A stretch of DNA of 64,000 nt from Bradyrhizobium sp. AUGA SZCCT0158 (GCF_018130065.1 NZ_JAFCME010000003.1:338540-402539), one strand, 5' to 3'; numbered from the stretch's first letter, positions 52,568-62,390 are shown. Numbers and translations: made by a program. Notes: generated from the letters alone by a model not told the origin.

Positions 52568-53680
52568 CTACCGCGTGCCGAACGTGGTGGCGCCGAACAG
52601 CGCCTTTTGCGTCGAGGGTTGCGAGCGCCAATATTGCGGCGGTGCAAACACTTCGCCGCCGAGTTCGGCGGCGGCGTGCCAGCCCCAGCGCGGGTCGTAG
52701 AGCATGCCGCGGGCCAGCGCGACCATGTCGGCCTTACCGGACGCCACGATCTCCTCGGCCTGTCTGGCTTCGGTGATCAGCCCGACCGCAATCGTCGTGA
52801 GGCCGGTCGCCTGCTTGATGGCTTGCGCGAACGGCACCTGATAGCCGGGGCCGAGCGGGATTTTTTGCAACGGGCTGACGCCGCCCGAGGACGCGTCGAT
52901 CCAGTCGACGCCGCGCTGCTTCAGCGCCTTGGCATATTCGAGGGTCTGCGCCAGATCCCAGCCGCCCTCGACCCAGTCGGTCGAGGACAGCCGCAAGCCC
53001 ACCGGCTTGTCGTGCGGGAACGCCGCGCGCACCGCGTCGAACACTTCGAGCGGAAAGCGCATGCGATTCTCCAGCGACCCGCCATATTGATCGGTGCGCT
53101 GGTTGGAGATCGGCGACAGGAACTGATGCAGCAGATAGCCATGGGCGCTGTGCACCTCGATGGCGTCGATGCCGAGCCGCTCGGCGCGCCTGGTGGCCGC
53201 GACGAACGCATCGCGCACCCGGACAAGCCCCGCCGCGTCGAACGCCAGTGGCGGCGTCTCGCTCTCCTTGTGCGCAATCGCCGACGGCCCTTCCGGCCGC
53301 CAGCCGCCTTCGGAAACCGGGATCAGCTGGCCGCCGTCCCACGGCGTGTGGCTCGACGCCTTGCGGCCGGCATGGGCGAGCTGGATCATCACGGCCGCCT
53401 TGGAGCGCTTGCGCACCGAGGCCAGGATCGGCTTCAGCGCGGCCTCGTTGGCGTCGTTGTAGAGGCCGAGGCAGCCCGGCGTGATCCGGCCGATCGCCTC
53501 GACGGCGGTGGCCTCGATGCAGAAGATCGATGCGCCCGACAGCGCCAGCGAGTTGATGTGCGTGAAGTGCCAGTCATTGGCGTCGCCATCGACAGAAGAA
53601 TACTGGCACATCGGCGCCACCATGATGCGGTTGGCGAGTTTCAGGCCACGCAGCTGGATCGGGGAAAACAGGTTGCTCAT
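52568..53680 (-). CDS. NADH:flavin oxidoreductase, OYE family (YqjM/XenA-like)
   Basis: ATG 53680 after AGGA gives 370 residues. The opening SNLFSPIQLRGLKLANRIMV and APMCQYSSVDGDANDWH with its Cys, then HAGRKASSHTPWDGG and EVHSAHGYLLHQFLSPISNQ, match the YqjM-like (thermophilic-type) branch of old yellow enzymes. The substrate pair His-Ala-His and FMN sites are conserved. It reduces activated C=C bonds of enals, enones or nitro compounds with NAD(P)H. It sits 132 bases upstream of the LLM gene and shares its direction. Confidence 0.94.
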   Translation of the reverse strand: MSNLFSPIQLRGLKLANRIMVAPMCQYSSVDGDANDWHFTHINSLALSGASIFCIEATAVEAIGRITPGCLGLYNDANEAALKPILASVRKRSKAAVMIQLAHAGRKASSHTPWDGGQLIPVSEGGWRPEGPSAIAHKESETPPLAFDAAGLVRVRDAFVAATRRAERLGIDAIEVHSAHGYLLHQFLSPISNQRTDQYGGSLENRMRFPLEVFDAVRAAFPHDKPVGLRLSSTDWVEGGWDLAQTLEYAKALKQRGVDWIDASSGGVSPLQKIPLGPGYQVPFAQAIKQATGLTTIAVGLITEARQAEEIVASGKADMVALARGMLYDPRWGWHAAAELGGEVFAPPQYWRSQPSTQKALFGATTFGTR

Positions 53681-53836
53681 GTGGGATTCCTGGGGAATTT
53701 CCGGACCGAATGGAAGCATGCTGGCCTCCTCTGTAGCGAGCTGCCCCCTTCCCCTCAACCCGCCGCCAGCGCAACCCTCCTCCTACCGTTTGATACCGGC
53801 GCGATACCAGGCGGCATGGGCTGGAGGAAAGCCGCC

Positions 53837-54907
53837 TCAATCCACCAGCGTGAACTGCAGCAGCAGGTTGCGCTGGATCATCGAGAAATTGTCGTCGGAG
53901 ATCAGCGTCAGCACCGTATCGCCCTCGTCGGTCACATGGGCGTCGATGCCTTCCAGATTGTCGATCTCGCTGCCGAGATCGGCGGTGAAGATCGTGGGAC
54001 CGTCGATCACGGCGCCGGGGGCGATGGAGTTGGGCGCGATGCGCCGGATCCGGACGCCGATGCCGCCGAGCATGGAAAACTTGCGCTCCAGCAACAGCAA
54101 TTGACCGGAAGGCAGCAACACCGCGTCGCTGACGTCGAAATTCTCGGTGCGGCGGATGCCGAACTGACCGGGCGTCTTGCCGCCGATCAGAAAGCCGATG
54201 ATGTTGCCGCCGGCGTCGAGGCCGCGTTCGGAGATCGCGATCAGCGTCCCCGCCAGGGCAAAGCCCTTCGGCACCATCACCAGCGCTTCGAGCCCCTTGT
54301 TGAACGGCAGCTTGCGCGTCGCCGGCGGCAACGGCATCACCTCGCCGAGCGAACGCGTAAAGCCCTTGGCGAAATCGAACCGCAGTATCTGATTGACGCG
54401 TTCCAGGCTGACATAAACGTAAGAACCATCGAGTGCGATCGCCTCGGTGTCGTACCAGCCGCGCGCGGTGATCGGCTTGCCATCGGGACCGAGAATCGGC
54501 GACGCCTCGACATCATCGAGGCCGGTCATCTCGCGGCCCTTGCAAACGATGCGGCCGGTGAACCAGCCGCCCTTGTCGCTGATGGCGATGAAGCGCTCGC
54601 CCTTGGCATCGAGCCGCAGCCCCGACAGGCCGCCGAAGCCGCGAAACCTGGAGGTCAGGATCAACCCGCTGCGATATTCCAGCGAGCCAAACCGCACGTG
54701 GGAGCGGTCGCGGGTATCGAACGACGGCAGCGGCCTAGCATTGACCTCGATCGAGACCGGCGCGGTGACGGCATATTCATCCGGGGGAGCCGGCTTCGGC
54801 GGCCGCTGAACTGCGGTCTGCGCATGCGCGATGGCGGGCAGCGCCACGGCCGAGAACCCCGCCGCTGCAGTTTTCAGGAAGCGACGGCGGCTTACCGGTG
54901 CGCGCAT
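53837..54907 (-). CDS. esterase-like activity of phytase family protein, Tat exported
   Basis: ATG 54907 gives 356 residues with a twin-arginine signal (VSRRRFLKTAAAGFSAVALP, ending near AHAQ). The mature part is a beta-propeller-like phytase-like domain (Pfam esterase-phytase type) with FGGLSGLRLDAKGERFIAIS and DGSYVYVSLERVNQILRFDF. GLDAGGNIIGFLIGGK lies in the middle. The name reflects a structural family, and true activity is not shown. It begins four bases after the cobT stop and is probably in the cobS-GNAT-cobT transcript. Confidence 0.88.
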   Translation of the reverse strand: MRAPVSRRRFLKTAAAGFSAVALPAIAHAQTAVQRPPKPAPPDEYAVTAPVSIEVNARPLPSFDTRDRSHVRFGSLEYRSGLILTSRFRGFGGLSGLRLDAKGERFIAISDKGGWFTGRIVCKGREMTGLDDVEASPILGPDGKPITARGWYDTEAIALDGSYVYVSLERVNQILRFDFAKGFTRSLGEVMPLPPATRKLPFNKGLEALVMVPKGFALAGTLIAISERGLDAGGNIIGFLIGGKTPGQFGIRRTENFDVSDAVLLPSGQLLLLERKFSMLGGIGVRIRRIAPNSIAPGAVIDGPTIFTADLGSEIDNLEGIDAHVTDEGDTVLTLISDDNFSMIQRNLLLQFTLVD

Positions 54908-54911
54908 ACTC

Positions 54912-56813
54912 TCAGGAATGCAGACGGCGTGGCCGGCGCGTTGTCGTGGGTGCGGCGCCGTGGGTCTCGCTGAAGAGCTCGGCAAGCTTTTCGGTGATGG
55001 CGCCGCCGAGTTCCTCGGCATCGACGATGGTAACCGCACGGCGATAATACCGCGTCACGTCGTGACCGATGCCGATCGCGATCAGTTCGACCGGCGAACG
55101 GGTTTCGATCTCTTCGATGATGTGGCGCAGATGCCGCTCGAGGTAATTGCCCGGGTTGACCGACAGCGTGGAATCGTCGACCGGCGCGCCGTCGGAAATC
55201 ATCATCAGGATCTTGCGCTGCTCAGGACGTCCGAGCAGGCGCTTGTGCGCCCAATCCAGCGCCTCGCCGTCGATGTTTTCCTTCAAAAGCCCCTCGCGCA
55301 TCATCAGCCCGAGATTTTTCCGCGCGCGGCGCCAGGGGGCGTCGGCGGATTTGTAGATGATGTGGCGCAGGTCGTTCAGCCGGCCAGGATTGGCCGGCTT
55401 GCCGGCGGCAAGCCACGCCTCGCGGGACTGCCCGCCCTTCCAGGCCCGCGTGGTGAAGCCGAGGATCTCGACCTTGACGCCGCACCGCTCCAGCGTGCGC
55501 GCCAGAATGTCCGCACAGGTCGCCGCCACCGTAATGGGACGGCCGCGCATCGAACCGGAATTGTCCAGCAGCAACGTCACCACGGTGTCGCGGAAGGTCG
55601 CTTCCTTCTCGTGCATGAACGAGAGCGGATGATAAGGATCGGTGACCACGCGCGACAGCCGCGCCGGATCAAGGATGCCTTCCTCGAGATCGAACTCCCA
55701 GGCGCGGTTCTGCTGCGCCATCAAGCGGCGCTGCAGCCGGTTGGCCAGCCGCGCGACGATGCCCTGCAGATGCGCGAGCTGCTTGTCGAGATAGCTGCGC
55801 AGCCGTTCCAGCTCGTCATGGTCGCAGAGATCTTCGGCCGCGATCACCTCGTCGAACTTCGGCGCAAAGGCGTGATATTCCGGCCCGCGCGGTTCGTTGG
55901 CGCCGCGCGAATTCGGCCGCGTCGCCTCGCCCGGGGTCTCGTCGTCGCCGAGTTCGCCGTCGTCGAAGGTGTCCGACGTGGAAGCCTGCGCGCTTTCCAT
56001 CGCACTTTCAGACATTTCGTCGGTCGAGGCCTGGGCCTGATCGGCGCTCATTTCCTGCGCGGCGTCAGAGTCGGGCGAACCTTCGGCGCCGGACTGATCG
56101 TTCTCGCCGTCCTGATTCTCCTCGTTGTTCTCGTCGTCGTCGGCATCGGCGTTGCGGTCGTCGCCAAGGTCGAGCGCCGACAGCAGATCGTGCACGAGGT
56201 CGCCGAACTTGGCCTGGTCTTCGGTAACGCGGCTCAATTGATCGAGGCGCGCGCCGATCCTGTCTTCCAGCACCGGACGCCAGAGGTCGACCATCTTCTT
56301 CGCCGCCGCCGGCGGCGCCATGCCGGTCAGCCGTTCGCGCACCAGCATCGCCAGCGCATCCGACAGCGGCGCGTCGGCGCGGTCGGTGATCTCGTCGAAC
56401 TTGCCGCGATGGAAATGATCGTCGAGCATCGCGGTGAGGTTTTTCGCGACACCGGCCATCCGCCGCGAGCCGATCGCTTCGACGCGCGCCTGCTCGACCG
56501 CCTCGAACACGCCGCGCGCCTGCGGATTGCCCGGCATCAGCTTGCGGTGAACTTTTGGATCGTGACAGGCGAGTTTCAGCGCGATCGAGTCGGCATGGCC
56601 GCGCACGATCGCGGCATCGCGTTTCGTCATTTTGCGCGCAGGTTCGGGCAGCCGGGCCTTGCCCGGCGCGAGACCCGGACGTTCGGCCGCGAACGTCACT
56701 TCGAGTTCGGGGGCCTTTGCGATCGCGCGCAGGCACGACGTCACCGCGCGCTTGAACGGCTCGGTCGGCGCTTCCTTGGATCCGGTGCGGAATTTGGAGT
56801 TGGATGTGCTCAT
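54912..56813 (-). CDS. cobT: cobaltochelatase subunit CobT
   Basis: ATG 56813 lies in an ATGA overlap with the GNAT gene and gives 633 residues. A long N-terminal helical part is followed by an acidic low-complexity linker of Asp/Glu/Asn around residues 205-290. The C-terminal von Willebrand factor A-like domain has the metal-ion site DNSGSMRG near 417 and [14 protein letters not shown]. With CobS (AAA+) and CobN (large subunit, absent here) it inserts Co2+ into hydrogenobyrinate diamide in aerobic B12 synthesis. The linker is a typical CobT feature. Confidence 0.96.
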   Translation of the reverse strand: MSTSNSKFRTGSKEAPTEPFKRAVTSCLRAIAKAPELEVTFAAERPGLAPGKARLPEPARKMTKRDAAIVRGHADSIALKLACHDPKVHRKLMPGNPQARGVFEAVEQARVEAIGSRRMAGVAKNLTAMLDDHFHRGKFDEITDRADAPLSDALAMLVRERLTGMAPPAAAKKMVDLWRPVLEDRIGARLDQLSRVTEDQAKFGDLVHDLLSALDLGDDRNADADDDENNEENQDGENDQSGAEGSPDSDAAQEMSADQAQASTDEMSESAMESAQASTSDTFDDGELGDDETPGEATRPNSRGANEPRGPEYHAFAPKFDEVIAAEDLCDHDELERLRSYLDKQLAHLQGIVARLANRLQRRLMAQQNRAWEFDLEEGILDPARLSRVVTDPYHPLSFMHEKEATFRDTVVTLLLDNSGSMRGRPITVAATCADILARTLERCGVKVEILGFTTRAWKGGQSREAWLAAGKPANPGRLNDLRHIIYKSADAPWRRARKNLGLMMREGLLKENIDGEALDWAHKRLLGRPEQRKILMMISDGAPVDDSTLSVNPGNYLERHLRHIIEEIETRSPVELIAIGIGHDVTRYYRRAVTIVDAEELGGAITEKLAELFSETHGAAPTTTRRPRRLHS

Positions 56814-57220
56814 AGCGCTTTCGTGAACCAATGGCGCGTCACGCCTTCAGGATAACCGTCGATCGAACCGAATTCCTCATAGCCGCAGGCGCGGTAGAAA
56901 CCCGGCGCCTGAAAACTCATCGTATCGAGATAGGACCGCGTAGCCCCAAACCGTCTCGCTTCGTCTTCAATCGCCTTGATCAGCTTTGTTCCAAAATCCT
57001 TGCCGCGAAGTTTCTGCTCCATCCAGAACAACTGTATGAACAGCACCGTGGTCCAGACCTCACCGACAATCCCGCCGACGATCTTGTCGCCTTCGCGCAA
57101 GGAGATGGCGAGGCGCTTGTATTTCTGCTTCCCCATCTTCTCGGTGTTGTAGCCGATCAATCCGCCGAGCACCGCCTTCTTGGTCTTTCCAATGGTGCGC
57201 TCGACGGAAATGGTTGGCAT
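56810..57220 (-). CDS. GNAT-family N-acetyltransferase
   Basis: Encodes 136 residues. The fold shows [20 protein letters not shown], then [20 protein letters not shown] with a degenerate acetyl-CoA loop, and [20 protein letters not shown] near the end. It lies between cobS (3 bases downstream of that stop) and cobT (4-base overlap), so it is translated with the cobaltochelatase subunits. Acetyl acceptor is unknown. Its place inside cobST is conserved in some relatives as far as I recall, though I cannot test this. Confidence 0.87.
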   Translation of the reverse strand: MPTISVERTIGKTKKAVLGGLIGYNTEKMGKQKYKRLAISLREGDKIVGGIVGEVWTTVLFIQLFWMEQKLRGKDFGTKLIKAIEDEARRFGATRSYLDTMSFQAPGFYRACGYEEFGSIDGYPEGVTRHWFTKAL

Positions 57221-57223
57221 GGG

Positions 57224-58222
57224 CTAGCTGAGCGCCACGTTGACCGAACTCTCGGCCAGCTCCGCGTTGAAGCAGCGCTGATAGAATTCAGCCACCAGCG
57301 GCCGTTCCAGTTCGTCGCACTTGTTGAGGAAGGTGACGCGGAACGCAAAGCCGATATCGGAGAAGATATCGGCGTTCTCCGCCCAGGTGATCACCGTGCG
57401 CGGGCTCATCACCGTCGAGAGGTCGCCATTGGCGAACGCGTTTCGGGTGAGATCGGCAAGCCGCACCATCTTGTTGACGATGTCGCGGCCTTCCTGCGTG
57501 CGATAGTGCTTCGCCTTGGCGAGCACGATTTCGACTTCCTCGTCATGCGCCAGATAATTCAGCGTGGTGACGATCGACCAGCGGTCCATCTGGCCCTGGT
57601 TGATCTGCTGGGTGCCGTGATAGAGGCCCGACGTATCACCGAGACCGACCGTGTTGGCGGTCGAGAACAGGCGGAACGACGGGTGCGGCTTGATCACCTT
57701 GTTCTGGTCGAGCAGCGTCAGGCGGCCGGAGACTTCCAGCACGCGCTGGATCACGAACATCACGTCGGGACGGCCGGCGTCGTATTCGTCGAACACCAGC
57801 GCGATGTTGTGCTGCAGCGCCCAGGGCAGAATGCCGTCGCGGAATTCCGTGACCTGCTTGCCGTCCCGCACGACGATGGAGTCCTTGCCGACCAGGTCGA
57901 TACGGCTGATATGGCTGTCGAGGTTGACGCGCACGCAGGGCCAGTTCAGCCGCGCTGCGACCTGCTCGATATGGGTCGATTTACCGGTGCCGTGATAGCC
58001 GGTGACCATGACGCGGCGGTTCTTGGCAAAACCGGCGAGGATCGCAAGCGTGGTGGCGCGGTCGAAGCGGTAATCCGAATCGACTTCCGGCACGTGCGGG
58101 TCGACTTCGGAATAGGCGGGCACTTCGAGATCACTATCGATTCCAAAGACCTGCCGGACCGACACCTTCATATCGGGCAGACCGACGGGTTCCGTATTCT
58201 TGCTCATGGCGGCGGTCGTCAT
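57224..58222 (-). CDS. cobS: cobaltochelatase subunit CobS
   Basis: ATG 58222 behind GGAGG gives 332 residues; the longer frame to 58405 has no ribosome site. The AAA+ (MoxR-type) core has Walker [10 protein letters not shown] (75-83), Walker B region [15 protein letters not shown] and [20 protein letters not shown]. It hydrolyses ATP to drive CobN-dependent cobalt insertion together with CobT. It heads the minus-strand unit cobS, GNAT, cobT, phytase-like gene. Confidence 0.96.
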   Translation of the reverse strand: MTTAAMSKNTEPVGLPDMKVSVRQVFGIDSDLEVPAYSEVDPHVPEVDSDYRFDRATTLAILAGFAKNRRVMVTGYHGTGKSTHIEQVAARLNWPCVRVNLDSHISRIDLVGKDSIVVRDGKQVTEFRDGILPWALQHNIALVFDEYDAGRPDVMFVIQRVLEVSGRLTLLDQNKVIKPHPSFRLFSTANTVGLGDTSGLYHGTQQINQGQMDRWSIVTTLNYLAHDEEVEIVLAKAKHYRTQEGRDIVNKMVRLADLTRNAFANGDLSTVMSPRTVITWAENADIFSDIGFAFRVTFLNKCDELERPLVAEFYQRCFNAELAESSVNVALS

Positions 58223-58533
58223 CAATCCTCCGAGGTCCCGGGCGTTCCCGAAACCAGATTTGTTGAATGGCTGCGGATGGGTGCTGGCTGCGAACCTAGC
58301 AGAGAGCAACGGCCGGAAGAAGCCCGCCGCGCAATGAAAGTTCCGCTGCCTTATCATTGAGATAGGCACTGAACTCGATTTTTGGAGGGCAGCCCTGCGA
58401 ATCACGCCGTACTTTTGCCGGGTGGCCGGGCAAGCCGCCCCGGAACCGGCCCCTCGGGACGGCTCTTCCCGGCCCCTTGGCGAGTTGTTAGGTCTGGGCC
58501 GTCAGGCAAACCACGCGACCGCAACGGGAATTT

Positions 58534-59190
58534 GTGGCCTCCTTCCTCGACCCTCTGATCGCTTTTGTCTCGGCCCATCCGTGGCTTGCCTACCTGACGC
58601 TGTTCCTCGCCGCCCTGCTGGAAGCCGTTCCGGTGGTCGGCTCGCTGGTGCCGGGATCGACCATCATCCTCGCCTTGAGCGCGCTGGTGCCGGGCGGCGA
58701 ACTGAAATTGTGGGCGGTGCTGGCGGCGGCGATTGCCGGGGCCGCACTCGGCGACGGCACCGCGTTCTGGGTTGGCCATCGCTCGCAGCGCGAGATTCTC
58801 AGCGTCTGGCCGCTGAAGAACTATCCCGCCGTGGTGGCGCAGAGCGAAGCCTTCTTCGAAAGCCGTGGCGCGCTTGCGGTGTTCTTTGCGCGTTTCGTGC
58901 CGCCGATCCGCGCCTTCGTACCGGTCACGGCGGGCGCGCTGGGCATGCCGCCGCTGCGGTTCTACGGCGTGAATATTCCGGCCATCCTGCTCTGGGCGAT
59001 GGCCCATGTGCTGCCGGGCGTATTCGCAATCTCCGTGCTGCACGAATATTTCGGGCATCATCACGGCACGGCCAAGCATCTCTGGGTGCTCGCGGTGCTG
59101 GTCGGTGCGCTGGTTATCGCGCTTGCGATTTGGATCATCCGCCGCCGCCAGGGCGGCGGCGTGATCGAGCCGACCAGGCCGGTCAAGTAA
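58534..59190 (+). CDS. DedA-family membrane protein
   Basis: GTG at 58534 gives 218 residues with GGGAA upstream. The conserved DedA segments are visible: LEAVPVVGSLVPGSTIILAL, then DGTAFWVGHRSQREIL and FARFVPPIRAFVPVTAGALG with the typical Phe/Tyr-X-Arg-Phe/Val-X-Pro/Arg pattern. About five hydrophobic helices are present, and the C-terminus ends Arg-rich. DedA proteins flip or carry undecaprenyl phosphate-type lipids and support membrane potential. Its last bases overlap the end of the citrate synthase-like gene on the other strand. Confidence 0.9.
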   Translation: MASFLDPLIAFVSAHPWLAYLTLFLAALLEAVPVVGSLVPGSTIILALSALVPGGELKLWAVLAAAIAGAALGDGTAFWVGHRSQREILSVWPLKNYPAVVAQSEAFFESRGALAVFFARFVPPIRAFVPVTAGALGMPPLRFYGVNIPAILLWAMAHVLPGVFAISVLHEYFGHHHGTAKHLWVLAVLVGALVIALAIWIIRRRQGGGVIEPTRPVK

Positions 59191-60397
59191 TCCGGGCGCG
59201 TCCAGGCGCAGGGCCAACATAGCGCGCCCGCGGGCGAATCAGCCGCTCCTGGCGCAATTGTTCGCTCGCATGCGCGATCCATCCGACCGTGCGGGCCATC
59301 GAAAACAGCACCAGCTCATGGCCCGGCGGCAGGCCCAGCGTGTGCACCAGCACCGCCAGCGCATAGTCGATATTGACGAATTCGCCGGTCGCTTCCGCAA
59401 TGCGTTCCGGGATTTCGTGGGTCAGTTTGCGCTCTGCGCCGGAGCGCGCCAAAGCCTCCAGCAAGGCCTGCGCGCGGGGATCCCCGAGCTTGTAGACGCC
59501 GTGGCCGAAGCCCGCGAAACGCTCGCCCAGCGCCACCCGTTCGCGAATCAGGGGCGCGACGTCGCCCTTCACGAGCGTCTTGAGCAGCTGCGCCGCCAGC
59601 ACGCCGGCGCCGCCATGCCTGGGACCTTTCAGGGCGACGAGGCCCGCGATCATCGCGTCATAGAGGTTCAGGCCGGTCGACGCCGCGCAGCGCACGGTGA
59701 AGGTCGAAGCGTTCAATTCATGATCCGCCAGCAGCACCAGCGCGCGGCGTATCAGATCGGCGGCGTGCTTGTGATCGGGCGCCCAGGCCCTGGCGATCTG
59801 CAGGTGCAGCGGCTGCGGCGAGGTCTTCGCGTTCAGCATGGTCGCGACCACCAGACGCAGGATGCGGCCGCCGACCATCGCGCGTCCCTCGGGCGCGCGG
59901 GTAAAGGCGCGCGGATCGGCAACGGCCGCCAGCGCCAGCACCGCAATGGCGCGATCGATCGCGTTGGCGCCGCGGGCGGCCTCGGCCACCGCGCGCATTT
60001 CATCCGAGATCGACGGGCAATTATCTGATGCAAACGGGTCGACGCCGGTGACGTCCCACAGCAGCGTGGCGGCATGTTCGAGCGTATCGCGCTCGGCGAG
60101 ATCGACGCAGTTGACACCGCGATAGATCGGGCCGTCCTCGGTGATGGTCGCGATCGCCGAATCCATCACCGGCAAATCCGCATCGAAACTGCGCATCCCG
60201 CGCGGCTCCGGCGCCGGCGCCCGCCGCTCCTTCAGCGTGCGGACGTCCTCGGCCCGGTAGCGGTGGCTGCGCGAATCGGCCGACGGCTCGGAGCGGATCA
60301 GGCCGCGGCTGACATAGGCGTAGAGCGTCGCCTGCGAGATCGCGAGTTCGGCGGATGCCTCGCGGGCCGATAGATAAAGGCCGGCGGATTTTTTCAT
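59183..60397 (-). CDS. citrate synthase family protein with N-terminal helix-turn-helix
   Basis: Encodes 404 residues. Residues 4-60 look like a MerR/excisionase-type DNA-binding module (SAREASAELAISQATLYAYV, and SRSHRYRAEDVRTLKERR). The citrate-synthase domain follows, with DHELNASTFTVRCAASTGLN, GPRHGGAGVLAAQLLKTL and the FGHGVYKLGDPRAQALLEAL His region. The C-terminal ARTVGWIAHASEQLRQERLI is the usual end. The extra DNA-binding part suggests self- or neighbour-regulation. It is divergent from a second citrate synthase gene, with palindromes between. Confidence 0.93.
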   Translation of the reverse strand: MKKSAGLYLSAREASAELAISQATLYAYVSRGLIRSEPSADSRSHRYRAEDVRTLKERRAPAPEPRGMRSFDADLPVMDSAIATITEDGPIYRGVNCVDLAERDTLEHAATLLWDVTGVDPFASDNCPSISDEMRAVAEAARGANAIDRAIAVLALAAVADPRAFTRAPEGRAMVGGRILRLVVATMLNAKTSPQPLHLQIARAWAPDHKHAADLIRRALVLLADHELNASTFTVRCAASTGLNLYDAMIAGLVALKGPRHGGAGVLAAQLLKTLVKGDVAPLIRERVALGERFAGFGHGVYKLGDPRAQALLEALARSGAERKLTHEIPERIAEATGEFVNIDYALAVLVHTLGLPPGHELVLFSMARTVGWIAHASEQLRQERLIRPRARYVGPAPGRARIT

Positions 60398-60398
60398 A

Positions 60399-60427
60399 TT
60401 GATTTACATAATCAAGATTGATCAATC
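60399..60427. promoter_or_regulatory. palindromic operator-like site between citrate synthase genes
   Basis: Two adjacent inverted repeats, TTGATTTACATAATCAA (60399-60415) and GATTGATCAATC (60416-60427, perfect 12-bp palindrome), begin two bases before the minus-strand start. They stand out as AT-rich. They may bind the helix-turn-helix domain of the neighbouring protein, which would make the pair self-regulated. Confidence 0.55.
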
Positions 60428-60471
60428 TGTCGAGAGGGCCGACCTTTGCGGTGCACAAAGGAGATCCGACC

Positions 60472-61563
60472 ATGAACATGCAGCTTTCAAAGACCCCGAT
60501 CGGCCTCGACGGCGTCCCCGCCGCGGAAACCGTGCTGAGCCATGTCGACGGCGAGCGCGGCGAATTGATCATTGCCGGCGAGCGCGTCGGCGAACTGGCG
60601 CGCAAGACCGGGTTCGAGGGCGTTACCGCCCGCCTATGGAGCGGCGGCACCGGCCAGCCGGTCGGCGAGGCCGCGGTGCGCGCCGCGCTTGGCGCCGGGC
60701 GCGAACGCGCCTTCGCCCGGCTGCCGGAACTGTTGAGAAGCACGCGAGGTCTGTCGATCGTCGATGGTTTTCGCGCGGCGATCGCGGGGCTGCGCGCGGA
60801 AGCGGGACTGACGCACGAGGCCACCATTGTCGGCGCATTTCCTGTCATCGCAGGCGCGCTGGCGCAGCGCGCCAAGGGCAACGATCCCGTGCCGCCCGAT
60901 CCGACCGCGAGCCATGCAGCCGACACGCTGTCGATGATGCTCGGCCGCAAGCCCGACGGGCGCGAAGCGGCGGCGCTCGACGCCTATTTCGTCACGGTGT
61001 GCGACCACGGCATGAACGCCTCGACCTTCACGACGCGCGTCATTGCCTCGACCCATGCCGATCTGTTTGCGGCGGTGACGGGCGGCTATTGCGCGCTGAC
61101 GGGGCCGCTGCATGGCGGCGCGCCGGAGCCGGTGCTGGAAATGCTCGACGCCATCGGATCGAGCGAACGCATCAAGCCCTGGGTCGACAGCGCACTGGCG
61201 CGCGGCGAGCGGCTGATGGGCTTTGGCCATCGCGTCTATCGGGTGCGCGATCCCCGCGCCGACGTGCTCAAGGGCGCGATCGAGCGACTCGCCGGCAGCG
61301 GCATGGATCTGCCGTTCGCGGGCGAAGTCGAGGCCTATATCCGCGACGCCTTGAAGCGGAAAAATCCGGACCGGCCGCTCGATACCAATGTGGAATTCTT
61401 CACCGCGATCCTGCTCGACGCGCTGAAAATCCCGCGCCAGGCGTTTACGCCGATCTTTGCGGTGGCGCGCGCCGCCGGCTGGACCGCACACGCCCGCGAA
61501 CAGCAGCGCACGGGGCGGCTGATCCGGCCGAGCTCGGCGTATATCGGCCCGATGCCTAAGTGA
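60472..61563 (+). CDS. citrate synthase / 2-methylcitrate synthase family protein
   Basis: ATG 60472 after AAAGGAG gives 363 residues. Catalytic parts are DHGMNASTFTTRVIASTHAD, GPLHGGAPEPVLEMLDAIGS and GFGHRVYRVRDPRADVLKGA, with the His and downstream Asp. FAVARAAGWTAHAREQQRTG is at the end. It condenses acetyl- or propionyl-CoA with oxaloacetate. Length is less than for the type I synthases (about 430), and it is distinct from the housekeeping gltA type. It is divergent from the HTH-containing paralogue. Confidence 0.93.
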   Translation: MNMQLSKTPIGLDGVPAAETVLSHVDGERGELIIAGERVGELARKTGFEGVTARLWSGGTGQPVGEAAVRAALGAGRERAFARLPELLRSTRGLSIVDGFRAAIAGLRAEAGLTHEATIVGAFPVIAGALAQRAKGNDPVPPDPTASHAADTLSMMLGRKPDGREAAALDAYFVTVCDHGMNASTFTTRVIASTHADLFAAVTGGYCALTGPLHGGAPEPVLEMLDAIGSSERIKPWVDSALARGERLMGFGHRVYRVRDPRADVLKGAIERLAGSGMDLPFAGEVEAYIRDALKRKNPDRPLDTNVEFFTAILLDALKIPRQAFTPIFAVARAAGWTAHAREQQRTGRLIRPSSAYIGPMPK

Positions 61564-61580
61564 CTCTACGCAGATATCTG

Positions 61581-61733
61581 CGCGTGTCGCCCCGGCCTTG
61601 AGCCGGGGCCCATACGCCGCGGCCTGTATTGTTGCAAAAAGAAGATCACGACCGGCGTGTAAGACAAAGACCGACGGTGGCTATGGGTCCCGGCCCCCCG
61701 TGCGCAATTGCACTAGGCCGGGACGACAAACAA
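61581..61733. repeat. REP-like palindrome pair, GTCCCGGCC family
   Basis: Arms GTCGCCCCGGCCTTGAGCCG with CCCATACG and CTATGGGTCCCGGCCC with CTAGGCCGGGACGAC lie in opposite orientation. It is a diverged member of the family at 19484 and 22022. It sits between convergent genes. Confidence 0.7.
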
Positions 61734-62390
61734 TTACGCCCCGCGCACTACCGTCTTGAGGTAATTATACGCCTTGATGATCTCGATCAGGCGGTCCTCG
61801 GTGGAGCGGTCGCCGCCATTGGCGTCGGGATGGTGCTGCTTCACCAGCAGCTTGTATTTTGCCTTCACCGTTTCCAGCGTCGCATCGGGCCCGAGTCCCA
61901 TCACCTGCAGTGCCTTGCGCTCGGCGTTCATCACTTTTCGGGTTTCGGGCTTGGTCTCGCCGGCAGCGCCTCCCGGACCAGGCCGCCAACGGCCGCGGCC
62001 GTTGAGCTCCGAGAACATACTGAACGGATCGGAAGCGGCGTCGATATCGGGCTCGGCGCCGGCCTTGCCCTTCTTGCCGCCGTTGGCGCCCATCTTCCAG
62101 GTCGGGCGGTGGCCGGTCAGCGCATCCTTCTGGTAGCGCGCGACGGAGTCGGCGCTCATGCCCTGGAAGAAATTGTAGCCCTGGTTGTATTCGCGGACGT
62201 GGTTGAGACAGAAGTGCCAGTACTCTTTCGAGTTCTCACGGCCCTTGGGCGCGCGGTGCGGGCCCTTGTTCTTGCACTCCGGCCATTCGCACATGGCGGA
62301 TTCTTCGCGCGCCGCAGCCTGCTGCTTCGCGCTCAGCTTGTTGGGCTTGATGCGAATGGAGTCGAAGAATTTGGATGAATCGATTGGCAT
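61734..62390 (-). CDS. J-domain protein
   Basis: Encodes 218 residues with an unusual layout in which the J domain is C-terminal (VMGLGPDATLETVKAKYKLL, then VKQHHPDANGGDRSTEDRLI, with HPD). The N-terminal part has a Cys motif in AMCEWPECKNKGPHRAPKGR and FCLNHVREYNQGYNFFQGMS, which could bind a metal. It stimulates DnaK ATPase activity in a client-specific way, presumably cytoplasmic. It is next to a BolA gene but on the opposite strand. Confidence 0.9.
   Translation of the reverse strand: MPIDSSKFFDSIRIKPNKLSAKQQAAAREESAMCEWPECKNKGPHRAPKGRENSKEYWHFCLNHVREYNQGYNFFQGMSADSVARYQKDALTGHRPTWKMGANGGKKGKAGAEPDIDAASDPFSMFSELNGRGRWRPGPGGAAGETKPETRKVMNAERKALQVMGLGPDATLETVKAKYKLLVKQHHPDANGGDRSTEDRLIEIIKAYNYLKTVVRGA

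Noticed and set aside
51365..54973. A 1202-residue open frame on the plus strand
   Set aside because: It is antisense to three clear genes (LLM oxidoreductase, OYE, phytase-like). In GC-rich DNA such frames arise by codon bias; the product is Arg/His-rich with no recognisable domain.
54831..56855. A 674-residue open frame on the plus strand
   Set aside because: It is the reverse of cobT. Runs of Val/Leu/Ile are complements of the acidic CobT linker, not membrane helices.
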